Part shown: positions 6,848 to 12,925 of the stretch, one piece after another
Numbering within the stretch: position 1 is the stretch's first letter
Layout of the letters: each line of letters begins with the position of its first letter
Assembly (NCBI GenBank): GCA_028285285.1
Contig: JANQPW010000783.1
Location: 1 to 14,298, forward strand
From: Silvanigrellales bacterium
Lineage (GTDB): Bacteria > Bdellovibrionota_B > Oligoflexia > Silvanigrellales > Silvanigrellaceae
Direction of reading: 5' to 3'
Length of the DNA stretch: 14,298 nucleotides
Made by a program: the position numbers and the translations under genes
The notes under the pieces: generated by a model
Told to the model about the DNA's origin: nothing
Seen by the model: the letters and a program-made list of their open reading frames with translations, nothing else
The model's database searches: none

Positions 6848-8167
6848 TTAGCCAACGCCAATGACGTAGCGAAAATACACTTCACCATCTGCAGACGGAG
6901 TCAGAACCACAAAGTTACAGTAGTCTTTGAGGGCACTTGTTTTTCCACTTTGAAAACTGGCCGAGATGTCTCTCCCGAGAAGGTCCAAGACTGTTGAAGA
7001 GGAGAAAGCCGCAGGAAAACTCCATGTTGTTTCCGCGTGTGCGATGTGAGCCGACTCAGACGGGCCACTTGTCAGGTACCCGTCTGTTCGTAAGTTGACC
7101 GCCTGAAAGACTTCATCCGTTCCAATAGAGAAACCGAATCCACCTCCAGATATTGGAAAGTTTGCGGAGTATTCAGCAAGCCTTCCACTCAGTTTTGCAT
7201 TGCCTTCATCTGGGAGAAGGGCAACCTGAGCGTCGTAGACCGGTTTGCCATCGTGCATTGTTTGGAACCGTCCACTCGCTGGGCTGTCAGGTGCAACTCC
7301 AGAACTCACTAGGTGTTTGCGACTGGCCCCCATGGGCTCAATCACAGCCACAAGCAGCGACGTGAGTCCGGAGAGATTGACGGCGTCGAAGGCAATCATC
7401 GCGGCCGCTCCAGACACATCAACTTCAGTATTCATGACGCTGCGAACCGCCAGCACCCGATGTTGATTCGGATCATCTGTCGGCGCTGCGAGAATCACTG
7501 AACTTCCGGCTGGCACATTGCTGTTGAGCTTCAAAGCAACGAGTGCACTGGAGCTCCGCCCCCAGATCTTGAGGGCCTTGGTTCCGGCAATCTCGTCGAT
7601 CAACTGGGTGTCGTCGGTCATTGCAGCGGTGTTGACGATATCAATGCCGATTCCATCACAGGGGTTTAAGGTTGTGACTTTAGGGTCGGTGTAGTCGGGC
7701 CCAGGATTTTCCCCTCCAGCTGGAGGGTTCCCTTCTGTGCCGTCGGTGTTGCCGTTGCCGAGTGGATTGTCTGGATTCCCGCCATCCGGGTTCCCAGCAT
7801 TTGGGTTTCCATCATCAGGGTTTCCGCCATTTGGATTCCCGTCAGGGTTTCCGCCATTGTTGTTTCCAGGGGCAGCGCCCGTCGCCAGGCCGTTGCCAGT
7901 TTGGCCTTCCTTGGAGAAGGTTCTCTTTCCGCCCCCGGTGACCGCTTTGCCACAGGCCGACAATACCAATGCTGCGGCTGCGGGAAGCCCGAAGGAAAAG
8001 AGCTTCCTGCGAGCGCTGGGAGCATCAGAGAAGTCTTCGTCTTGCAGATGGGGCTGAGAAGCTTCTGGTTCAACATTTGATGTTGGGTGCAGCTCAGTTT
8101 CCTGCTTCTCGAGAATATCGCCCTTTGTGGGTGTGTCGACCCGGCGATTGGTCTTGTGTGTTGTCAC
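6848..8167 (-). CDS. Tat-dependent lipoprotein with Gly-Asn-Pro-Asp repeat linker
   Basis: I place the start at GTG 8167 because GGGAGGAG (8181-8174) lies six bases upstream; an ATG at 8185 would add six residues but put this ribosome site inside the gene. The 439-residue product has a hydrophilic N-terminal extension of about 50 residues, then Ala-Arg53-Arg54-Lys-Leu-Phe, a hydrophobic core and the lipobox Leu-Ser-Ala-Cys72, so it should be Tat-exported and then lipidated. Residues about 102-140 are repeats such as GNPDG and GNPNA, an extended linker. The C-terminal 270 residues form a globular domain rich in beta strands (about 170-439) with two Cys, one near each end (NPCDG, DYCNF), and no recognised family. 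Such a long n-region ahead of a Tat motif is unusual. It is first in a two-gene operon with the Tat protein 14 bp downstream, behind a good sigma-28-type promoter. Confidence 0.8.
   Translation of the reverse strand: MTTHKTNRRVDTPTKGDILEKQETELHPTSNVEPEASQPHLQDEDFSDAPSARRKLFSFGLPAAAALVLSACGKAVTGGGKRTFSKEGQTGNGLATGAAPGNNNGGNPDGNPNGGNPDDGNPNAGNPDGGNPDNPLGNGNTDGTEGNPPAGGENPGPDYTDPKVTTLNPCDGIGIDIVNTAAMTDDTQLIDEIAGTKALKIWGRSSSALVALKLNSNVPAGSSVILAAPTDDPNQHRVLAVRSVMNTEVDVSGAAAMIAFDAVNLSGLTSLLVAVIEPMGASRKHLVSSGVAPDSPASGRFQTMHDGKPVYDAQVALLPDEGNAKLSGRLAEYSANFPISGGGFGFSIGTDEVFQAVNLRTDGYLTSGPSESAHIAHAETTWSFPAAFSSSTVLDLLGRDISASFQSGKTSALKDYCNFVVLTPSADGEVYFRYVIGVG
7748..7864 (-). repeat. Degenerate GNPD-coding repeats
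   Basis: The tract encodes about 39 residues of Gly, Asn, Pro and Asp in units of five or six (GGNPD, GNPNG, GNPDD, GNPNA). On the plus strand this reads as repeated GGRTTYCC-type blocks about 15-18 bp apart. Repeats of this kind can expand or shrink by slippage and would change the reach of the linker. Confidence 0.65.
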
Positions 8168-8173
8168 AATGAT

Positions 8174-8181
8174 CTCCTCCC
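8174..8181 (-). promoter_or_regulatory. Strong ribosome binding site setting the GTG start
   Basis: GGGAGGAG in the minus-strand reading is nearly complementary to the 16S 3' end and lies six bases before GTG at 8167. It decides the start of the Tat lipoprotein against the ATG at 8185. Confidence 0.75.
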
Positions 8182-8222
8182 GCATCTTTCTGCCGGAATT
8201 TTCATGATTCGGTTCACAAGTT

Positions 8223-8249
8223 TTATCGGAATTGACACGGCAAATATTA
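8223..8249 (-). promoter_or_regulatory. Candidate sigma-28 (FliA) promoter for the Tat operon
   Basis: In the minus-strand reading, TAATATTT (8249-8242), 11 bp, TCCGATAA (8230-8223). The enterobacterial sigma-28 consensus is TAAAGTTT, 11 bp, GCCGATAA, so this matches 6 of 8 and 7 of 8 with exact spacing. Transcription would begin near 8215, leaving a leader of about 48 nt up to the GTG at 8167. The sigma factor gene fliA is in the same window at 9795-10604. The match is seen; use by FliA is inferred. Confidence 0.6.
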
Positions 8250-8271
8250 GCTAGCTGAAGCTAAAGGAAGA

Positions 8272-8317
8272 AAGTCTTTTAAGATCAATTATTTATAGTA
8301 ACAAGAATTGAAGACTT
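8272..8317 (-). terminator. Imperfect hairpin ending the flagellar operon
   Basis: Directly at the TGA of the last flagellar-operon gene, AAGTCTT (8317-8311 in minus reading) pairs with AAGACTT (8278-8272), and CAATT (8310-8306) pairs with AATTG (8290-8286), leaving a one-sided 7-nt bulge and a 15-nt loop. The transcript continues TCTTCCTTT, a pyrimidine-rich tail that is not a pure U-run. A fair but imperfect intrinsic terminator. The remaining gap 8168-8271 holds the sigma-28-like promoter and a 6-bp inverted repeat TTAGCT/AGCTAA at 8247-8264 that overlaps its -35. Confidence 0.4.
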
Positions 8318-8925
8318 CAGAGTGTGTGAGAGACGAGTGAAACTTCTGTAGTTGACAGGCCAAGTTTTGAGGCCACCACACTCGAATCCATGCCATTTTG
8401 CAGCATGGCCTTTGCCTCGGTGTATTTGTCCATTTGGAGGTCTTTCAGAATGTCATCAAGTCTCATCTTAGAATCGAAAAAGCGGAGGACCTTTTTAGCC
8501 AGTGTGAGGTTTTCCTTGAGAGCGTCAACAGCTTCCTCGCTGAGTTCTAGAACTTTTCGGGTCTCGAGGGTCTTTTTATTCAATTTTTGCAGAGACTCGT
8601 CGACGAGCGCATTGCTTCGCTCTTCGATCTCCGCCATGACCTCGTCAATTCGGGCCGTCATTTCCGTCCACTCAGCATGGGCCTGATTTCCAATTTTGTT
8701 CAGGCGGCTGATACCCTCTTTTGTAGAAGACTGAGCCGCTTTGATATCTTTTAGTAACTCCTGCTGGATTTGAAGGATCTGGTTTCGTTCCGCATCGATC
8801 ACCTCGAGCTCTTCGTCTCTCCTGCGCTTAGATGCATTGACGGAGCGGTAGAGAATGAAAAGGAAAAGCACTTCAATCAACACGAAGAGTGTGATTCCAG
8901 CTGCAATCAGTTCTATATTGCTCAC
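8317..8925 (-). CDS. Single-pass membrane coiled-coil protein, SwrB/DUF2802-like
   Basis: The 202-residue protein has a transmembrane segment at 5-26, a basic patch (SKRRR, 32-36) marking the cytoplasmic side, a long charged helical region likely to form a coiled coil (about 37-150), and a C-terminal helical module (165-202) of the type DKYTEAKAMLQNG ... VASKLGLSTTEVSLV. Short modules of this kind, resembling a helix-turn-helix, end the DUF2802 and DUF6115/SwrB-type proteins found in flagellar and chemotaxis loci. In Bacillus, SwrB is a single-pass protein encoded just after the sigma factor sigD and promotes basal-body assembly; here the gene follows fliA, cheY and a PilZ-like gene. Homology to SwrB is inferred from architecture and position, not sequence identity. 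The start is GTG, overlapping the previous stop (GTGA, 8922-8925), with GGAGAGG just upstream; translational coupling is likely. Confidence 0.75.
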   Translation of the reverse strand: MSNIELIAAGITLFVLIEVLFLFILYRSVNASKRRRDEELEVIDAERNQILQIQQELLKDIKAAQSSTKEGISRLNKIGNQAHAEWTEMTARIDEVMAEIEERSNALVDESLQKLNKKTLETRKVLELSEEAVDALKENLTLAKKVLRFFDSKMRLDDILKDLQMDKYTEAKAMLQNGMDSSVVASKLGLSTTEVSLVSHTL

Positions 8926-9374
8926 GGTTCCTCTCCGAGGCCAAGGAAATCGCGGAGAACTTTGTCATCGTTGGGATCCATGTTGACCGACTCGCAGAGC
9001 AGCTGAAACTTACTGCCTCGCTTGTTCATCTCATCGCAGGAAATCACGCGAGCAAGCATTTGAAACCATGTGGGGGCGTCTGTGTGGCGGTAACCCACAT
9101 GACGGGATTTTCTCGCCCAGAAGTCGGGTAGCTCAATCCATACCCGCATGAGAACACCAGGCTCAAAGGCGAGGGTAGATGTGAATTGGATTCCTTGGGA
9201 GGAAAGCCCTTGGCTGTCTGCGCGAAACATTTTCTTCACATTGTTTGAAATCTTGAATTCACAGTAGCGTATGGGAAGCTTCTTGCTCACCAGCTGAATC
9301 TGCTGGGGCACAGTTTCTTGAGTTCCTTCTCTTCCTGGTTTTGGGTTTTGAAGGATATTGGGTTGAGACGACAT
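8922..9374 (-). CDS. PilZ-like domain protein without canonical c-di-GMP residues
   Basis: This 150-residue protein has a polar N-terminus (1-30) and then one beta-rich domain. The order fits PilZ: a first strand (LPIRYCEF), a GLSSQGIQF turn (56-64) at the place of the (D/N)xSxxG motif, strands GVLMRVWIELP and MLARVISCDE, FQLLCESV near the usual F.f..l position, and a C-terminal helix VLRDFLGL. The first residue of the DxSxxG motif is Gly56, and no RxxxR lies ahead of it, so c-di-GMP binding is doubtful. PilZ proteins such as YcgR act on flagella, and the position between cheY and a membrane coiled-coil gene fits a motility role. ATG at 9374 follows CGGAG with good spacing; cheY ends 18 bp upstream. 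A divergent PilZ fold is my best call; it could be another small beta-barrel. Confidence 0.6.
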   Translation of the reverse strand: MSSQPNILQNPKPGREGTQETVPQQIQLVSKKLPIRYCEFKISNNVKKMFRADSQGLSSQGIQFTSTLAFEPGVLMRVWIELPDFWARKSRHVGYRHTDAPTWFQMLARVISCDEMNKRGSKFQLLCESVNMDPNDDKVLRDFLGLGEEP

Positions 9375-9392
9375 GCAGGCTCCGGGATGAGA

Positions 9393-9779
9393 TTATTTGA
9401 AGATTTTGTCGATTTTCTCTTTCATCGTTGCGGCATTAAATGGCTTCACGATGTAGTTTGAGACACCGGACTTCACGGCCTCTACAATGTTTTCTTTGTC
9501 GGCTTCAGCGGTTACCATCAAGAAAGGAAGATGCTTGAGCTTGGGGTTTTTTCGTACTTCTTTGAGGAGCTCAATACCGGTCATCTGGGGCATGTTCCAA
9601 TCACTCACCACAAACTCAATCGAGCTGTTTGATTTTAGAATCTCAAGACCCTCAGCCCCGTCTTCAGCTTCGGTTATTCGCGTGTATCCCAATTGCTTGA
9701 GAACCGTCTTCACGATTTTCCGCATGGTGGGAAAATCGTCAACGATCAGAATGTTGATTTCCTTTGGTGGCATTGCCAT
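9393..9779 (-). CDS. cheY: CheY-type single-domain response regulator
   Basis: The 128-residue protein is a bare receiver domain with every catalytic position of CheY, offset by three from E. coli: acidic pair Asp14-Asp15, phosphoacceptor Asp60 (SDWNMP), Thr90, Tyr109 and Lys112 (IVKPF). Phosphorylated CheY binds the flagellar switch (FliM/FliN) and changes rotation. Conservation of Thr, Tyr and the DWNMPQMTG stretch favours a true chemotaxis CheY rather than a stress-type regulator. No cheA, cheW or receptor gene is in the window, so the kinase must be encoded elsewhere. The ATG at 9779 follows GGGAG seven bases upstream; a second ATG at 9773 is less likely. The gene begins 15 bp after fliA, inside the flagellar operon. 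Confidence 0.92.
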   Translation of the reverse strand: MAMPPKEINILIVDDFPTMRKIVKTVLKQLGYTRITEAEDGAEGLEILKSNSSIEFVVSDWNMPQMTGIELLKEVRKNPKLKHLPFLMVTAEADKENIVEAVKSGVSNYIVKPFNAATMKEKIDKIFK

Positions 9780-9794
9780 TTTCTTACTCCCTGG

Positions 9795-10604
9795 TTATTC
9801 CTGCAGTAGATTTCGAAGCTTCAGTCTCATTTTTTGAACCGCTTGGGTGTGCAGTTGCGACACTCGTGATTCCGTTACATCAAGAATGCGTCCTATTTCC
9901 TTCAGGTTCAGATCCTCGTAATAGTAGAGGCTCAGCACCAGTTTCTGCTTTTCGGGCAGCTCTTCAACGGTCTTCATGATGATCTCGCGCACTCCCTTCG
10001 ATTTGAGTTGTGTGAAGGGGTTTTTGGAGTTGGGATTTTCGAGACACTCCAGAAGTGACTTCTTGTCTCCGGATTGGCTTCCGCCCAGTTCTTCCAAGCT
10101 CATCATTGAAACACGAGTGCGACCCGTGCGCTCATGATAGTCTGCTAAGGACATTTCCAGGAATTCAGCGACTTCTTTGTCGTTTGCTGGTCTTCCTAGC
10201 TTGTGCTCAAGCGCAATTTTTGCCTTTTCTTCCTTTTTGTTAGACTCGCGAACAGATCTTGGAACCCAATCTTGATTTCGGAGTTCGTCAAGAATAGCGC
10301 CACGGATTCGGAACTCTGCGTAGGTCTTGAATTTGTTGTCACGGCTGGGATCGTATTTGTCGATGGCGTCCATGAGCCCAATCACACCTGCCGAAAAGAG
10401 ATCGTCGAGATCAATATTGGAAGGCAGTCGTGCAGCGATTTTTTGTGCAATGTATTTGATCAGCGGCGCATAGTCCATGATGACCTGATTGCGCATCGGA
10501 TCATCATTTTGGCTCACTTGCCGGGCAATCGAAGCTGCTTTCTTTGCATTTGATTTGCGTGAAGCAGCAGGCGACTTCCTAGCGCTCGACGAATTTGAGC
10601 TCAT
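9795..10604 (-). CDS. fliA: RNA polymerase sigma-28 factor for flagellar genes
   Basis: The 269-residue protein contains region 2 (about 45-112, with DLFSAGVIGLMDAIDKYDP and RIRGAILDELRNQDW), region 3 (115-165) and region 4 (212-265, with LPEKQKLVLSLYYYEDL and the helix-turn-helix LKEIGRILDVTESRVSQLH). The RIRGAILDELR and DWVPRSVR stretches are typical of the FliA/SigD/WhiG group. It directs polymerase to late flagellar and chemotaxis promoters, usually held by the anti-sigma factor FlgM, which is not seen here. An extra N-terminal segment of about 30 residues rich in Ser, Ala, Lys and Arg makes it longer than the usual 240 or so. ATG at 10604 has GGAGGA just upstream, supporting the long form. 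The gene starts 18 bp after flhG. Confidence 0.95.
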   Translation of the reverse strand: MSSNSSSARKSPAASRKSNAKKAASIARQVSQNDDPMRNQVIMDYAPLIKYIAQKIAARLPSNIDLDDLFSAGVIGLMDAIDKYDPSRDNKFKTYAEFRIRGAILDELRNQDWVPRSVRESNKKEEKAKIALEHKLGRPANDKEVAEFLEMSLADYHERTGRTRVSMMSLEELGGSQSGDKKSLLECLENPNSKNPFTQLKSKGVREIIMKTVEELPEKQKLVLSLYYYEDLNLKEIGRILDVTESRVSQLHTQAVQKMRLKLRNLLQE

Positions 10605-10622
10605 TCTTCCTCCGGAGATCCT

Positions 10623-11537
10623 TCAGCAGGTCACTTCGCTGTAGCCATAATTTACCATCCGCTTCCAAAAGAACTGCACAGTTCCTTTTGCATTGGCGGT
10701 GTCAGACTTATCTTGGAGATAGGCAGCAATTTGACCCACTCCCTTTGCTGCATTTGAAAATGGAAAGCTTTTTACAAGAGGTGTCCGGTGCATAACTGAC
10801 ATCTTTGCACAGTTGTCGCTGGGAACGGTTCCAATGAAGCTCACATGGACACCCAGGAACTCTTCCGAAACCGAAGAAAATCTCTCATAGACATGAAGTG
10901 CTTCTTCCTGGTTCTGCGCCATATTCACTATCAGTCCGAAACGGGTTTCTTGGGTTGTTTCTCTTAGAATTTTCATCGTGGCATATCCATCGGCGAGACT
11001 CGTTGGCTCTGGAGTCACAACGATGACAACCTCGGCAGCAGATGCAGCCCAGTATTGAACCGTGCGGGAGACCCCAGCAGCTGTGTCGATCAACACCAGG
11101 TCGTACTGCACGTTTAACTCGTCAATTTGGTCAAGAAGCATCAACTTGTGTATGCGCGTGAGTTCAGGCACACGGAGGTAACCGCTTGAGGCAGGAATGA
11201 TATCCAAGCCTGACGAAACTTGAACGATGATGTCGGAAAGTCGGCACTCTCCCGCGAGCACATTGTCTAGTGAGCCGCGGGTTTTGAGGTTGAGGACAAC
11301 ATCGAGATTGGAGAGGCCGAGGTCTCCGTCAATGAGCAGAACTCTTTGACCCAGGTCGGCACAGGCAAGCCCCAGATTAGCGGTGAGAAGGGTTTTTCCT
11401 ACCCCTCCTTTCCCACCCGAGACAGCTATCACTCGGGGAATGGAGGGAGAGCCCCCTTCCTTGAGAACCGGCGTTGGCTCCCCTCTTTGTGATTGTTCAT
11501 CCATGAGTCGGCGAAGAGTCTCTGCCTGATCGAACAT
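10623..11537 (-). CDS. flhG: MinD-like ATPase controlling flagellar number
   Basis: The 304-residue protein carries the FlhG N-terminal activator helix DQAETLRRLM (3-12, the DQAxxLR motif that stimulates FlhF), the deviant Walker A GGKGGVGKT (41-49), DGDLGLSNLD (70-79), and LIDTAAG (149-155). These define a MinD/ParA-type ATPase of the FlhG (YlxH/FleN) group, which dimerises on the membrane and limits flagellar number and placement with FlhF. The C-terminal stretch QFFWKRMVNYGYSEV could be the amphipathic membrane helix. ATG at 11537 follows AAAAGGAAAAACTGA; it is 32 bp downstream of flhF. Walker A and the switch motifs all appear intact. Confidence 0.95.
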   Translation of the reverse strand: MFDQAETLRRLMDEQSQRGEPTPVLKEGGSPSIPRVIAVSGGKGGVGKTLLTANLGLACADLGQRVLLIDGDLGLSNLDVVLNLKTRGSLDNVLAGECRLSDIIVQVSSGLDIIPASSGYLRVPELTRIHKLMLLDQIDELNVQYDLVLIDTAAGVSRTVQYWAASAAEVVIVVTPEPTSLADGYATMKILRETTQETRFGLIVNMAQNQEEALHVYERFSSVSEEFLGVHVSFIGTVPSDNCAKMSVMHRTPLVKSFPFSNAAKGVGQIAAYLQDKSDTANAKGTVQFFWKRMVNYGYSEVTC

Positions 11538-11569
11538 TCAGTTTTTCCTTTTTTCCATCTTGTTGTGTT

Positions 11570-12913
11570 TTAGATTTTAAGGAGCCGCTCCACGACTCTT
11601 TCTTTGGTTGCAATCTCGAGATCATCCGGCACATTTTGACCGACCGCAAAGTAGCTCACAGGAGTTTGAAAGAGTGCGCATATGTTGAAAATCTCGCCGA
11701 AGCTCCATGACTCATCAAGCTTGGTGAAAATAAGGCTTGTTGGGTTCAGAAACTCGTAGGCACGAACCGTTTCTTCGAGGTCTCTCTGTTTCATGGTTGC
11801 GGATAGAACGAGGTGGAACCGTATGGGTATCGAGCTATGTTTTAGCGACTTCAAAAAATCTGACTGTGTCACTGAGTGAGCTGTGCGCCCGGCTGTATCG
11901 AGCAGTATCGTGTCGAGATCATACCGTTTCTCGACAAAATCGAGGAGTTCCTTTGTGTCTCGAGGCTCTGCGAACGGGGTGTCGAGTATCTTACTGTACA
12001 CACGTAACTGGTCTGCAGCGGAAACTCTAAGTGAATCCATGCTCAACAACGCAACTTGGCGTTGCTTTTTGATTTTTAGTTGTGCCGCGATCTTTGCAAT
12101 GGTCGTTGTTTTCCCAATTCCTGTTGGTCCCACGAGGCAATGTGTTTCTTGGAGGTTGGAGTCTGCAGAGAAAGGTCCAGAGATCTGAATTTTTTTCATG
12201 ATGTATCGAATAGTGTGAGAAAGGAAGTGCTCCCGTTGATCTGCACCCTCGGGAGCTGGATGACTCTCGAGGTATTGGCAAAGATCTGCTGTGACCGAAT
12301 TGAGAACGCCAGCACTTCGCAACTTCACTGCAATGTTGTCTATGTGAGGGTTGACGTGTTTTGCTGGAGTGCTTGCCGTTTGGCCGCGCATAATGTCGTG
12401 TAGCAGAACTTTTATTTCTTGCATTTGTTCGCCAAGATTAACATGTGGCAAGCGTCTCAGTTCTGTGCGGAGATTTCCCAGCTGATCTTGAACCTCCTGG
12501 AGAACACGGTCGGAGTCTGCCCCTTTTGGAAGGTTGGTTTGGCCCGCGGGTCTGCCCGAAGAGTTCCCTCCCGCCTGTGTTTCAGACGTTCGCTCGGAGA
12601 CAAGGGGCAGTGTTGAGTTTGTGCTCGATTTGAGGACAGTCGCTTTGTCTTTGTTGTTGATGACGGGAAAGTTTGGTTTGTAAATCTGTTGATTTGAAAG
12701 GTTTTGACGAGGCTTTTGGACATCCTTGGAAGCAGTAGAAGCAGTGGCCGCAGCCGATGCCAAAACCTCGACGACCTTTTGAGGCGAGCCCCCTTCGGCC
12801 ATCACTTTGCTTTTCTCACGCGTGCTGATGATCACAGCGTCTTGACCGAGCTCGGCTTTTACTTTCTTGAGGGCGTCTCGCACAGTGATTGCTTCGAACT
12901 TGACTGTTTCCAT
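11570..12913 (-). CDS. flhF: SRP-type GTPase that positions flagella
   Basis: The 447-residue protein has the FlhF layout: an N-terminal B domain starting METVKFEAITVRDAL (1-50), a long low-complexity linker rich in Ser, Thr, Asn and Gln (about 55-135), an N domain of helices (185-245), and an SRP54/FtsY-type G domain with G1 GPTGIGKT (262-269), the DSLRVSAADQLRVY stretch (293-306), DTAGR (339-343) and TKLD (397-400). FlhF marks the site of flagellar assembly at the pole and is turned over by FlhG, whose gene follows 32 bp later. ATG at 12913 has GGGAG at ideal spacing. flhA ends 12 bp upstream, so the three genes form a tight run. All GTPase motifs look functional. Confidence 0.96.
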   Translation of the reverse strand: METVKFEAITVRDALKKVKAELGQDAVIISTREKSKVMAEGGSPQKVVEVLASAAATASTASKDVQKPRQNLSNQQIYKPNFPVINNKDKATVLKSSTNSTLPLVSERTSETQAGGNSSGRPAGQTNLPKGADSDRVLQEVQDQLGNLRTELRRLPHVNLGEQMQEIKVLLHDIMRGQTASTPAKHVNPHIDNIAVKLRSAGVLNSVTADLCQYLESHPAPEGADQREHFLSHTIRYIMKKIQISGPFSADSNLQETHCLVGPTGIGKTTTIAKIAAQLKIKKQRQVALLSMDSLRVSAADQLRVYSKILDTPFAEPRDTKELLDFVEKRYDLDTILLDTAGRTAHSVTQSDFLKSLKHSSIPIRFHLVLSATMKQRDLEETVRAYEFLNPTSLIFTKLDESWSFGEIFNICALFQTPVSYFAVGQNVPDDLEIATKERVVERLLKI

Positions 12914-12925
12914 TTTTTCTCCCTG

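Noticed and set aside
7748..7864. Short regular repeats considered as a CRISPR-like array
   Set aside because: The units are degenerate, have no spacers, stay in frame and encode a Gly-Asn-Pro-Asp linker.
8231..8236. TTGACA on the plus strand as a sigma-70 -35 box
   Set aside because: No matching -10 box follows at 16-18 bp and no plus-strand gene lies downstream; these bases fall in the spacer of the sigma-28-like promoter.
11538..11558. A six-codon frame (MEKRKN, stop) directly before the flhG ATG
   Set aside because: It has no ribosome binding site of its own and its bases form the Shine-Dalgarno region of flhG, so it is most likely chance.
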